Below, one piece after another: positions 11,485 to 21,973 of a stretch of DNA of 64,000 nucleotides. The stretch is from Agriotes lineatus (Eukaryota; Arthropoda; Insecta; Coleoptera; Elateridae). Location of the stretch: positions 62,001-126,000 of the forward strand of contig CALNHX010003300.1 in the NCBI GenBank assembly GCA_940337035.1, in the 5' to 3' direction. The position numbers and the translations under genes are program-made. The notes beneath the pieces were generated by a model. It saw only the letters and a program-made list of their open reading frames with translations, had not been told where the DNA came from and did not search any database. Numbering within the stretch: the stretch's first letter is position 1; each line of letters starts with the position of its first letter.

Positions 11485-12037
11485 GTCGATGCGGCTTTTT
11501 TAATGCCTTTGGTACTAAAACTGGCTTAATAAGTAGTATCTTACCACTTTACGTTTTTTCCAAGTTCTTAGCGGATCGATTGCCGCTGAAGATTCTTCTC
11601 GCTGCACTGCGGAAGCCCTTGGAAGTTATTAGCAGGACTTATGCTGCTATCACTAATTCTCGCCTTTTCCTTTGGCGGAATTCCTTTGATTGAGTCGTAG
11701 GACGTTTTCTCCTTAGCGACGGCTCAATTTGAACTTCTCCCTAATCTTTACACAGAAGAGTACATACCAATCTTGTCGCGAATCCTCCAAATTTTCTAAC
11801 GGATAAGGCAGATCCAATCCAGTTGCTTACTTGCCCAGAGCTTCGAATCTGTTCCGCGTACCCAAGACTCTTGATTGTTGCACTAACTTCTTTAAGCCTC
11901 CAATTGGTTGGCTTAAGGATTTTTACCCAAAAAATCCAGTTTCCTCTTGTCCGGGGAGTAGTTGGCTTGTAGGACCAATGTCTTCTCCAAATTCCGGCTT
12001 CTTCGTTGATCGGGGAGTTGTTGGCTCGAAGGACCAA
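11485..12037 (-). promoter_or_regulatory. BEL 5' leader with primer-binding site
   Basis: Untranslated leader between the 5' LTR and the Gag start. Immediately inside the LTR the minus strand reads TTGGTCCTTCGAGCCAAC, where TGG is what a primer-binding site matching a tRNA CCA end should begin with. I cannot name the tRNA. A 30-bp stretch covering this site (12011-12040) is repeated with three mismatches at 11952-11981. The leader contains several stops in all frames. Confidence 0.7.
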
Positions 12038-12640
12038 TGTAAAAAGATGTGTCCCAAAATTAATTGGAACTTACACCTTTTATGTTTTGCTGTAAAACCA
12101 GTTTAGTTTTTGCGGGAAATGGAGTCTTGTTTTGTTGTTAAGAGACGAGGGTAAGAGGGCCAGGCCAAGCCGTCTTGTTACGAATATTTGTAGCCTATAT
12201 TCATCCCTTCGTCAATGAATACACGTTAGTGGTTAAACGTATATTAAATTCTACTACATATCACAGAGCTATTTATACAATAAATGTATGCCATATTTAC
12301 GCCCTACTATTAATAATTACAATCATATTATGTGTGTAACCTAACGTAATATTAAACGCTAAGTTTGTTATTTTGACCCACTAGTTTACAAAACTGCTGC
12401 GTTGTGCCTTTGACATGCGGTAATACACAATTAAAAACTGCAACGTCTGTTTTGAAATCTAAGGAACTGGCGCTTGTTGCGTGCGTAGTTTACACTTAGT
12501 TGTTATCGCGGCACAGAAACATGACCCATATTTTATCTGGCGTAATTTATGCAGTTCTTTTGTAGGTTAAATGCGTGTACTTCCGTTTTCACTCTATTCC
12601 ACTTTATTCCCTAAATTCATGTTCAAAAATAGTTTGAACA
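12038..12640 (-). repeat. 5' LTR of the BEL/Pao element
   Basis: 603 bp, starting TGTTCAAACT and ending TTTTTACA on the minus strand, so it has the usual TG...CA ends. It would carry promoter and polyadenylation signals. Compared with the other LTR it lacks 5 bp in a TTGTC repeat, has an extra TTA, and differs at four bases. It abuts the CACAG duplication at 12641. Confidence 0.96.
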
Positions 12641-12708
12641 CACAGAAACGCTTCGTCTTCTTACGTCCCGACCAAATGCAGTCTTGTTAAATTCCTTACA
12701 GTCTCATT

Positions 12709-13128
12709 TTAGACCAGTTTTAAGAACACAAGAGCGTAAACTGGTCTAACTCACTTTAGACCAGTTTTAAGAACACAAAAGTGTAAACTGGTCTAAGTCA
12801 ATTTAGACCAGTTTTAAGTTAGACCGGTTTTAAGAACACAAGAGTGTAAACTGGTCTAACTCAATTTAGACCAGTTTTAAGAACACAAAAGTGTAAACTG
12901 GTCTAACTCAGTTTAGACCAGTTTTAAGTTAGACCAGTTTCAAGAACACAAGAGTGTAAACTGGTCTAACTCAATTTAGACCAGTTTTAAGTTAGATCAG
13001 TTTTAAGAACACAAGAGTGTAAACTGGTCTACTCAATTTAGACCAGTTTTCTGTTAGACCAGTTTTAAGAACACAAAAGTGTAAACTTGTCTAACCCAGT
13101 TTAGACCAGTTTTCAGTTAGACCAGTTA
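12709..13128. repeat. tandem array of short hairpins
   Basis: About 420 bp built from repeats of TTAGACCAGTTTTAAGAAC...GTGTAAACTGGTCTAA. Each unit is itself an inverted repeat, with arms TTAGACCAGTTT and AAACTGGTCTAA around a loop of about 18 nt (AAGAACACAARAGYG). Seven loops are visible. They are spaced by about 44 or 62 bp because some units carry an extra half arm. The array begins about 65 bp beyond the BEL 5' LTR. It is a minisatellite of palindromes; no coding potential. Confidence 0.92.
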
Positions 13129-13608
13129 CCAAGTACCCTGTAATAACCGTTCAGAAAATAGTATACATCTTGTAAGTATAACCAAAGATCCATAAACAAA
13201 ACAAATTTGGTTAAACAGCATCGACAAAGAAAATTATAACTCCAAATGACCAAGAATATGTAAAAATTTGGAAAAAATCAGAGGGAATTTGGAGTAAATG
13301 GCTGTAAAAAGTTAAAGAGAACTGAAAACGCTTTAGCTTCCAAATCTTTAGTTTTCATGTTAGGTAGGAAAACTAGTGCGATCTTAATTTTCTTTTTATC
13401 TCATTAATCCTTACTTTTAGGAGGTATTACAAGTAGATGTAAGCAAGTGGGTATAAAATGTTAAGATTGAAGCGCTATTTGGAGACTTACATATAAATAT
13501 TACTAGATCTATGTTCCTCATGTGTAGATGTGAACAGCAAATGAATATAAAGTTGGCTTGAGACCACTGTATTTACCAGTTAATAAATAAAAGTGTATTA
13601 CATACATG
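13129..13608. other. AT-rich stretch, no feature seen
   Basis: Between the hairpin array and the P-like element. Only short frames; no repeats recognised. Confidence 0.4.
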
Positions 13609-13616
13609 GCGTATAG

Positions 13617-13991
13617 CATGGTGTAAAGAATACAAGATGTAACGTTCCGCAGAATGTGGGCGGACCTCAAATTCAACCAATAGGACATGGTCCGACAAAT
13701 GGCACGATTGGTAGTACTGAAGTGTATTGTTGAAGACGCTGTCGATGTCAAATTCGAGGTTAGGTTTTGTGTCAGTTGGTGTCAGATTGACGCAAAATGT
13801 AACCTGCTAGCCCCGAATTTGACATCGACTGACAGTGCCAGCAACATATACGATCGCAACCATGGTTACACCATGATCGCGGCTGTGATGGATTTCCTGA
13901 GCAGGACCATCGGGATTGGTTGACATCTCCCCTCTATTTTCTGAACGACTGCCCATCCGGGAGCGTTTCACCTTGTATTCTTTACACCATG
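13617..13991. mobile_element. 375-bp miniature element with P-like ends
   Basis: Terminal inverted repeats begin CATGGTGTAAAGAATACAAG on both ends and extend about 30 bp with mismatches. An exact 8-bp duplication GCGTATAG flanks it (13609-13616 and 13992-13999). An 8-bp duplication with CATG-type ends fits the P superfamily better than Tc1; hAT is the alternative. It has no transposase. Its middle (about 13708-13850) is a second small element with ends like TTGGTAGTACTG, related to sequence found twice at 25390-25860. Confidence 0.88.
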
Positions 13992-13999
13992 GCGTATAG

Positions 14000-14800
14000 C
14001 ATATTTAGTTTCAACTTCATACCATGACTAAATAGTATTATAAATAATAATTTATAGTCAACTATAACCTATGACAGTTGTAACTAACTTCACAGGATGA
14101 ATCATTATATTAATGTAGTCGACTGTGAGATTGTGACTAACTTCGCTTCATGGATCCCTAAATGTCATCGTTTGCCCTACTCTTACTATAATCCGTTCAC
14201 GATCTTTTTGGGTCAAGTGAGGCTATGACCATCTAGTAATTTTGTTGGCAGAACCTCTGTTGCAACTAAACTCCCTCATGGAAATTGACACCTTTTGTGT
14301 TAGGTTAGGTTGTTTTCAGTTTAAGGTTATATTTTCTGAATAGGTACATTGTTGCCGGATATTCTCTAGTCTCCACATCGACTCGCGTTCTTTTAAGTTT
14401 GGTCTGTCCTTTTTAAATTGGAAGTAGCATCGTTTAATGGAATTTTGTTGTTGTAACAAAATTATTTTGAGCATTTTGACTTTTCCTTTGACGAAAATTA
14501 AAATTATTTTTACACATTTGATAAATCATTTATTTTCTTACGAATATTAAAATAATAAATCTGGCAATGTGGTGGCAAGAAAATTTCGAACAGACACTGA
14601 CAGAAAAAAAATGTTGCATCCGCTATATCATCGAATCAGTTAGTCCAACATGAAAAGAAAAAATCATGGCCAACTCTGTCCCAAAAAGGTCGTGAACGGC
14701 TTATATACAGAGAGATTTTCTTTACTACGAACACGGCAGACGATATGACGAAGTTACAAATGCCGAAAATTTTACTTTGACAGTTCGCGAATTTTGTCAA
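14000..14800. other. no recognised feature
   Basis: AT-rich DNA between the P-like element and the transposase relic. The 3' part may belong to the 5' end of that relic, but I could not find its terminal repeats. Confidence 0.35.
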
Positions 14801-15883
14801 CAAATAATATCTGTCATTATTTCTATCTTAAAATGGATAATTATGAAGCAACTTAAAAGCGCAAATTGTAGAATGCTATTATCAGGTTCAAAGGTTTCGG
14901 GAAATTCAAAATTCTTTCACAGTAACATTTGAAAATAGACTTTGTCCATCGTTATTAATGTTGTACAGAGTTACCTCAAATTTTGGAAAATTTTTATGTT
15001 TCCCCCCAAAAGCATAAAAGGCCTTGTGTTCTCAACGAAGACAGGGATTTGAACGAACTAATGGTTTGTACTACTTCTAATGATCATCCAGATTATTCCC
15101 TTAACCAAATTGTTGAACTAATAGATTTACGTGCTTCCACTACTAGAATTAATTTACGAAAAGTTTGTTATCGATCCTACGAACTACAAAAAATACACGA
15201 AATTCTTGCCGATGACCATTTCAGATGCATGGATTTTGTGAAACTGTGACAGAAATGGCGAACGCTTCCTCCGGAAAGTCGTTTTCACTGATAAGTCGAC
15301 ATTTTCCAGTGCATTGGCCATTATTAGCTGCGAGAAAACCTGCATAGGTATTTTGAATTCCGGATTCAGTACCCCCACAACTTAAATGTTTGGATATGAA
15401 TGCCTGATAAGAACATGATCGGTCTATTTTTTATGGATGGAACCGTAACCAGCCCTAAATACCTTGAACTACTACAGCAGCAAATCATTCCAGAAATTGG
15501 ACGTATAGCGAATGAAAGATTTAATGAACTTTGGTTGCAGCAGCGTGGCTGCCACACTCACAACTCTGTTGCAGTTCAAGACTCTCTGGACAATACATTA
15601 CCAAATAAGCTGTTGACTGGACGAGGAACCAGTTTGTGGCCAGCTAACTCTCCAAATCCCTCTTCCAATGATTTCTGCTTATGGGACTACATAGAATCGA
15701 AAATTTATGGTTTTCGGGATAACATTATCTACTAGCGATTTGGGGAAATTGCGTTTAAAAATTGAAGAGTTGTTTCAACGGATTAGTCTTAGAATGTTGG
15801 CCAATGTGCGAAAAGGTTTCTATGATCACTTTGGATATTATTTGGCGCAAGAAAACTGGCTCTTCGAACACGAAATCATTTAA
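14800..15883 (+). pseudogene. decayed Tc1/mariner-type transposase
   Basis: A relic readable only by moving between frames. 14983-15249 is a helix-turn-helix/linker region ending with QKIHEILADDHFRCMDF. The first catalytic Asp region follows near 15275 (VVFTDKSTF). After a frame change, 15400-15735 has IGLFFMDGTVTSPKYLELL, then WLQQRGCHTHN, where the second catalytic Asp is replaced by Arg (family pattern QQDGAPPH). The third block SPNPSSNDFCLWDYIESKIY keeps an Asp. A last frame change near 15735 gives the C-terminus IEELFQRI...NVRKGFYDH ending at TAA 15881-15883. Loss of the second Asp plus at least three frame breaks mean it has long been dead. I cannot separate DD34D from related groups because the spacing is disturbed. 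Confidence 0.78.
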
Positions 15884-16052
15884 AAACTTAATTTTAATTT
15901 GTTTGAAATACAAATAGTTTTACTTCTATTTGCATCTTTTTTACAATTACACACATCACAAAAATCTAGGGATAATTTTTTTAATACAAAACTGTAAAGT
16001 AAACTGTTTTTTTGTAAAATCGTACTAAAATATGGTCATTTATGCATTAATT

Positions 16053-16146
16053 TGCGGGCGTAAATAGTGCCGTTTGCGCCCTAAGGCCTAAAAATAATGT
16101 GCGGGCGTAAATAATGCCTTTTGCGCCCTAAGGTCTAAAAAACCAG
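16053..16146. repeat. 47-bp direct repeat pair
   Basis: Two adjacent copies of a unit beginning TGCGGGCGTAAATA and containing GCGCCCTAAGG, starting at 16053 and 16100, differ at a few positions. They lie inside the left half of the Tc1 element and are much more GC-rich than their surroundings. Confidence 0.8.
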
Positions 16147-16250
16147 CATCACATTGGCAACCAACAACAATTTGATTTTTGAGAACGAAACGTGCCATTT
16201 ATTTTTCAAAGCTTTATGGTGGATTTTACAAAAAATCTTGTTTGCATTTC

Positions 16251-16355
16251 GGGCGTGAACGGCGATTTTGGCCCTTTGGCGTTTTATAATCCTTCGGCCC
16301 TTCGGGCCTCTGGCTTATAATTCCGCCGCGGCCCAAAATCGCCTCCTTCACGCCC
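16251..16355. repeat. 105-bp GC-rich palindrome
   Basis: Starts GGGCGTGAACGGCGATTTTG and ends with the reverse complement (CAAAATCGCC...TTCACGCCC), with a GC-rich self-complementary centre near 16303 (TTCGGCCCTTCGGGCCTC). The whole can fold into a long imperfect hairpin. It sits inside the Tc1 element and has no recognised gene. Confidence 0.85.
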
Positions 16356-16556
16356 TTAATACAAAAATAGCTATTTTAGGTGATCTGCTGATAATAAATT
16401 AACACAGCACTTTTACAACATTCGAAATTAAAAATTTAATTTACAATAAAAGAAGGCAATCTGAAAAAGTTTTAATGAAACTTATTAACAACACGTTGAT
16501 TTCATACAATCACAAGAAAATTAAATACCAGCTCTTAACGTATTCATTAATTAAAT

Positions 16557-17549
16557 TTAGTAGAGAGTATTGCCTCCTCTTTGGTTCAAAACGCTTCTGC
16601 ATCTTCTAGGCATTGATAAAATTAAATTATCTATTGCATCTTGTGGTAACTGTTGCCAGTGTCTTACAAGGGTATCACGAAGTTGAAACAGAGTATGAAT
16701 TTCAGCCAATTCACTTTCAACGCTTCTTCCCAACATGTCCCACACATGCTCAATAACGTTTAAGTCTGGGGACTGCGCAGGCCATGATAAAACAGAAATA
16801 TTTTCGTCTTCAAGCCACTCGGTAACCGCACCTGCAACATGTGGGGTGGCATTATCATGCATCAGTGTGAACTCAGGTCCAACAGCACCTGCGAATGGAA
16901 GCTCTATAGGCCGCAGTACCCTATTTAAGTACTCATTAGCATTCATAAACCCCTCAAGAAAAACGAGATCTGTTTTTCCGCCAATGCAGATACCACCCCA
17001 CATCATTACGGTACCTCCTTTGTAATAATGGACCTCCTGAGCACATCTGAGCCTTTCCAAGTTACCAGGTCGCCTCCACACTCTAACTCGTCGACTGTCA
17101 GGGTGTATTCCAAAACGAGATTCATCTGTGAACAAAACCGTATACCACTGCTCTTCTGTCCACAGAATATGCTCTTCAGCCCATTCTACTCTGCGTGCTC
17201 GATTACCATATCGAATTGGCGGGGCTCTTATTGGACGTCGGGCGTGCAGATCAGCATCGTGCAATCGATTTCTAATTGTTTGAGAGCATACAGTTACATT
17301 ATGAGTTGCCCGAAGCTGTGAAACCAATTGTTTAGCCGTAATTGTTGGTCGTCGTCTAGCTTCCAAAGTTAAGTAGCTATCTTGAACAGCCGTGGTAATG
17401 CGTCCACAACCTGGACGTTGTTCGCTAGGATCTCCGGATGTTCTATGTCAACGCCACAATCTACTAATAACACTTTGAGAGGTGTTTAAAGCTGCTGCGG
17501 CATCAACTTATCTTCGGCCAGCTTCTAGCATACCTACAGCTCGATTCAT
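16557..17549 (-). pseudogene. Tc1 transposase (DD34E), two nonsense codons
   Basis: 331 codons from ATG 17549 to the stop at 16557, all one frame, the expected Tc1 size. The N-terminal helix-turn-helix pair begins with MNRAVGMLEAGRR and NTSQSVISRLWR, then TSGDPSEQRPGCGR. The catalytic domain has VLFTDESRF (first Asp), LMHDNATPH (second Asp) and SPDLNVIEHVWD (Glu). There are 34 residues between the last two. C-terminal SMPRRCRSVLNQRGGNT is also typical. Two stops interrupt the DNA-binding part: TAA 17508-17510 after AGRR, where Gln is common, and TGA 17448-17450 before HRTSG, where Arg is common. The downstream 269-codon catalytic part is fully open. Alternative starts further upstream cannot be excluded. 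Confidence 0.92.
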
Positions 17550-17866
17550 TTCAGCTAAACTTAAATATTGACGTTGTTGATTATCTTCCACAATAACAAC
17601 ACCAATAAAACTTAAAACACCCCAAAATAAACTTAAAGAAACTGTATATTATGATTAAATCATTCCCCAACAACACTGGAATTGCTTTATTTTCAGTTGA
17701 ATTGACAATTAAGCATTTGCATTTGTTTATTTAGTATTGAAACAACTGCTATCGCTAGCCCAAAGACTAGCACTAACATACTTGATGAATGGCAGAAATA
17801 TTTGATAACAAAATTAATTTATATCGATAAAAAATGTTATATCCCTAGACTTTTGTGATGTGTGTA

Positions 17867-18755
17867 TTTAGTTTGCCTATACTTATGGATTTTTTTACAA
17901 AAATCTGTAAAAAATCTTAAATTGTTCGTAAAATTAATCTCATTTATCTGTAATTTCTGAATTAACCACGCTCAATTTTTTTTAAATAGGTAATATTGCC
18001 GATATATCTAGTTTATTTACTGTTTACTGATAATATCTTTATTTAATCTACGGATTTATTATTAACGTCGGCAACACTATTTTACAGACGCATACTGCTC
18101 TAGTCAAATCCACTCCCAAAGACCCAGAGACGTGTTAATGTTATGCTATCCTTGTCGCACTCGCAAATAATGAGAGTGACTCATACAAAAACGATTTCTG
18201 CGCTAACTTCGTGTAACGATGACACAGGGATCATCTTTGGCTGGATCCATAGTAAGTATTGGTACCTATGTAATGTAATAAAATGCAATAAGAGGAGGGG
18301 AATGTGCCCCTGATTCTGCAGTTTAGCCTACGACACGATTATAAAAATCTCCTATTCTAACTCCATTACTTATTGCAATCTGTAATAATTTTTGACAGAT
18401 AGGAATTTTAGCTATGATTACATTAATAACATTTATGTCCTACCAGTACATTAATTGAAATTAATGACTCTATTTTAAGGTATCTTAGATACAAAATAAC
18501 GCTCCAGGGCAATTATTTTCTTCATAAGAACACTAAGGTTATTATGAAAAATTAACAGTATTTGTTTCCATGGATACAACTTTATTATGCACCACTGTCA
18601 CAATGAAAATTAATGACAGCTCATCTAATGTCACAAATCTAACTTAGATCAGCTAACTAGATCAATCTTAAATACCATAGCATAGTAATTGTATGAATTG
18701 AATATGAATATGAATTAGGTAAGAAAATTGGTAGGACATAAAACCTTGAAGGCAA
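17867..18755. other. AT-rich stretch, no feature seen
   Basis: About 890 bp between the Tc1 element and the 104-bp palindrome. No open frame or repeat I can name. Confidence 0.4.
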
Positions 18756-18758
18756 CAC

Positions 18759-18862
18759 AGGCATTATGAGCTAAGAGCCCGCGATTGTTGTACAAACCTC
18801 GGGCGAAAGCCCTCGGTTAGTACACTAACAATCTTGGGCTCTTATTTTACTCATAATGCCCT
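18759..18862. repeat. 104-bp palindrome beside the DD82E element
   Basis: Left arm begins AGGCATTATGAG and the right arm ends CTCATAATGCCCT; inner parts pair through AAGAGCCC/GGGCTCTT and the centre CTCGGGCGAAAGCCCTCGG. It has the same length class and a similarly GC-rich hairpin centre as the palindrome at 16251. It ends three bases before the TA target of the adjacent transposon. Confidence 0.85.
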
Positions 18863-19332
18863 CGGTATAGTCTGTTTTTTTGCTTTATGATTCAGAGCAG
18901 GCTTTGCATGTGCATTTTTGTAACAGTGTAGATAATTGGTTATAAAGAAAAAAACACTAGTTATGTCAAAAACTATTACAACTGTCAATGTGTTAACTTA
19001 TAAGCAATATAATACTTAATAAGAGCTAAAGTTACTGAACCATTGACATTAAATAAGGTATTGCTTTATTTTAAGTACGTTTATTTAAACATGATTATTA
19101 TCTAACTGTACAGAAACGTCATAAAATTTCTAGACATCGATCTTATATGTACTGATGTAAAAATATAATATTAACAATTTGCTGCTGATTTTTGTTGCAG
19201 TTCTGTGTTGTAGAAGTTATTACTTATGCTAAACATATAACAAGCGTTTCAAAATAAAGAGATACCGTAATGCCTAATTTTTAAGGTTTTTAATTTTTTT
19301 TGCAATACCGTTTCGCATGTGAAACAAACATA

Positions 19333-19571
19333 TACCGTGTGTCCACAGGAGTACGCACCATAGAGATAAGATAATGCCAATAGAATATAAATATTCACCA
19401 GTGCTGTGACCACCGTCCCTTTTCTTGTACCATTTATAACAATATTGTTTCATACAGTGGTGAGTCAAAAGCCAGAAACATCGTTTTAGCGTGCCGGCGA
19501 TTACAGCATTAGCCGATCTTTCTATTCTATTTGGTTGTCCCTATGGTGCGTCCTCCTGTGGACACACGGTA
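19333..19571. mobile_element. 239-bp miniature inverted-repeat element
   Basis: Ends begin TACCGTGTGTCCACAGGAG and pair with the right end over about 33 bp, with TA on both sides (19331-19332 and 19572-19573). This fits a Tc1/mariner-type miniature element. It is nested in the DD82E transposon and has no coding capacity. Confidence 0.87.
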
Positions 19572-19709
19572 TATAATTTTAAGAATTATTTTATCTATTC
19601 CGACATTTTAAACTATATTAAATGTGTTTAAATACTTTTTTAATTTTCGAAAATTTGGCAAAGGTCCCCTTATTTTGGTGTTACTTTGCCAACGTGAATA
19701 ACTCCTATG

Positions 19710-20255
19710 CTAATGGTTTCTTTTAATCACGTCCTTGATTTCATTTACTTTTATAGCTTTTATTGGTAGTGACATTTGATAGGGATGTTCTAGTACCGAG
19801 ATGATGCTCTCTTCTTGCGTTTGTGTTATTTCAGAAGGAAAAGGTCGGAAGACTTCAGCCAGATGTTCAGCAAACACCTGAGCTTTCTGTTTGTCGGTTC
19901 TAGCCCATGTGCCATTACTCGTCATTATGGGTGGAATATGTTCGCGACTCTTCTTGATTTTTGCTGTGGCCTTCCACAGCGAATAATCAGTGGCCTCTGT
20001 GGGTGTTAGACCTTCGAGATAGTTGTGGATGGCTTTGTTCTTCTCATCAGAGAGTAGCTTCTTGAGATCTTTAATACCATGATTAAATTTGGCTTTGTCT
20101 TGAGGAGCTTTAGTAATCATCCAGATTTTCCTTAATTTCCGTTTTTCCAACAGGGCTTCTCTAACTTCATTTGAGCAGTCGCGCATGTTATGTATAGCAT
20201 TTGGCTGGGGGGTTGCTTCCCAGGCTGCATGTTGAATAGCCATGGTAAGGTGCAA
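19710..20255 (-). pseudogene. Jockey-type LINE ORF2 fragment
   Basis: A 181-residue piece, open throughout, matching the linker between endonuclease and reverse transcriptase in Jockey-clade LINE proteins. Diagnostic pieces are AIQHAAWEATPQ, CSNEVREALLEKRKLRKIW, APQDKAKFNHGIKDLKKLL, LTPTEATDYSLWKATAKIK and AEHLAEVFRPFPSE. In full elements this part lies between the nuclease that nicks DNA and the RT that copies RNA. Neither catalytic domain is here. Both borders are abrupt, so this is a truncated insertion inside the DD82E transposon. The good frame suggests it is fairly recent. Confidence 0.85.
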
Positions 20256-20574
20256 ACCTTAATAGTGCAACATAAGAATGCAACAGAGTTATTAGCAAAT
20301 AGTTTACCTTTATATTACGTCGATTTGAGTAATAAACAATTCCTTTTCACAACAAAACTTAGTTATTATACTATCGAACTACAACTTGCCGCAATTTTAT
20401 AGATTCAGTACTGCAAACTTAGAAGCTACATTTTTGTTTATAAAATTGCCCACCAATGGCAAAGTAACGCGCTTTGGCAAAGAAACCCCATTCTACGGTA
20501 ATACAAAATACTCTGGTAGAACCGTTTTCAGAGATATAATGTACTATAATTTAGATGGATGCACTTCAGGATAA

Positions 20575-21973
20575 TCATTCAGAATCTGATCCAGAAGAAG
20601 AATACAACTCGTCTTCCGATTCTGTATCAGATTCTCCCAACCTAATAATAACAGGAGGTATATCATCCACACCAATTTTGCCCATGTCCTTCGCCCAGTC
20701 GTTTTGTATTAGTAGTTCACAGTGCTCAATGTTTTTTTCCCATATGTTTGCTGTACACAATGATAGAGATTTAAGCCATAAATTAGCAACCCTGTCTTTT
20801 GACGGAGGCTGAGAATTTATGTGCTTATTATAATAGTTCTTAATAAACTCCATGCCAATTCAATTGGATTGTATTGACAGTGGTATGGAGGTAATCTAAG
20901 AACTTCATGTCCATGTCGTTTTAAAATATTGTCAATTAAGTATTGCTTTTTGTCATTACGTAAAGGTAAAATTAAATTCCATAATTGTCGCTTTGTTAAT
21001 TTTTCGTCAAACTGTACGTCACGTTTAGTTAACCATTCCTGCATTTGTCGTTTATTGGACGAGAAATTGGGTGGTTTATCGATAAGAACCGAATGATATG
21101 GTGCATTATCCATAATTACCACACATTTTTCATTCAACTTGGACAAAGCAGGGATTAATTGTTTTTCAACCCACTGCTTAAAAATGTCACCATTCATACA
21201 CTTATGATATTCCCTGTCATTATTGTCAGAGTCCAACAGTAAGTCACATCCTGGTAAAAATCCTGATGTGCATCCTGCATGCAAAATAGTATATCTTTTT
21301 CCTTCCACCTTCACTTTAGATGGATTACTTTTAATGTCTGTATCGTGGGCCCACCTACGCACACTGGTTCCATTGCGAAATATCCAAGTTTCATCCAAAA
21401 ACACAAACATACATTTTTCACTAGAATTTTGAAATTGTAAATATTTTCTTAAAAAAGCAATCCTCGCCGAAATGACATGACTCTTCTCACACAACAATTT
21501 TCTTCCATTCACAATTTTGTATTTATATCCCATATTTTTTAATGTGCAGTATAATTTTGAACGACTCCCAGTAAAATTTAGTTCCCCCCTTGCATAGCGT
21601 AATAAATTATCCAAAGTAAAAAATTCATTTTTTTCGTTAAAATCCCAAATTTTCTTCTTAATGTCTTCCCTGAAACTATATTCCTCCCAAGTTCGAAATT
21701 CCTTTTCTTTATTCATAATGTTATTCCGTTCTTGCTGGAGTTGTGATTTTGCTTTATTTATAATATTAAATACAGTTGCATTCGAAATCTAGCATTATAA
21801 GAAAGTGTTAGAAATTTTATATCGGTTTAATTCTTAATACTTACATCAAAGATTTTACCAACTCTTCCAATGATGGCTGTTTTACTCAAGTTGCCATTAA
21901 TATCCTTTATATTCGTAAAACAACGTTTTATAGCCTCTTTGGTTTTATTATTAATAGTGCTTTTTCGTGGCAT
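20575..21973 (-). pseudogene. DD82E transposase with a 56-bp intron, frameshifted
   Basis: Transposase of the IS630/Tc1/mariner superfamily. Exon 1 (21845-21973) starts MPRKSTINNKTKEAIKR and ends in phase at a GTAAGT donor. Exon 2 starts at 21788 after a TAG acceptor and restores a helix-turn-helix (GRVGKIFD joined to ISNATVFNIINKAK). The catalytic domain has VFLDETWIF, VVIMDNAPYHS and YNPIELAW. I count 82 residues between the second Asp and the Glu, which fits the DD82E group described as Sailor (from memory). One base shift near 20855, right after the Glu motif, puts the last 90 or so residues in another frame (EFIKNYYNKHINSQPPSKDR, ending in a Ser/Glu/Asp-rich tail at 20575). The intron is inferred from splice consensus and frame only. 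Confidence 0.85.

Larger units (their letters stand above)
3567..12640 (-). mobile_element. BEL/Pao LTR retrotransposon, complete but coding-defective
   Basis: A 9074-bp element with two LTRs (3567-4171 and 12038-12640) and a perfect 5-bp target duplication CACAG at 3562-3566 and 12641-12645. On the minus strand the order is LTR, leader, Gag, protease, RT, RNase H, integrase, Env-like, LTR. This order, the PR-RT-RH-IN arrangement and the sequence motifs place it in BEL/Pao (Belpaoviridae, semotivirus-like). Gag through the start of integrase lie in one frame, as usual for the group. The coding part carries a TGA, two TAA and a TAG in Gag-Pol, a frameshift in integrase, and a stop plus a frameshift in Env. 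LTRs differ by four substitutions and two indels, pointing to a young insertion. Confidence 0.97.
15950..17864 (-). mobile_element. Tc1 transposon
   Basis: Inverted ends begin CACACATCACAAAA on both sides, followed by A/G then TCTAGGGATA, over roughly 25 bp. TA flanks each end (15948-15949 and 17865-17866). The 1915-bp element has the transposase on the minus strand. There are about 600 bp between the gene's stop and the left end, longer than usual for Tc1. That left part holds a 47-bp direct repeat pair (16053-16146) and a 105-bp GC-rich palindrome (16251-16355), probably a later insertion. Confidence 0.87.

Noticed and set aside
5474..11693. Plus-strand frames opposite the BEL element (for example 8087-8542, 10251-10634)
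   Set aside because: They are antisense shadows of Gag-Pol-Env. None has a motif and the minus strand is clearly the coding one.
12709..13128. CRISPR-like array
   Set aside because: Spacers are not unique; the loops repeat and each unit is palindromic. The surroundings are eukaryotic and no cas genes are present.
16735..17321. Plus-strand frames within the Tc1 element
   Set aside because: Shadows of the minus-strand transposase, which has all catalytic motifs.
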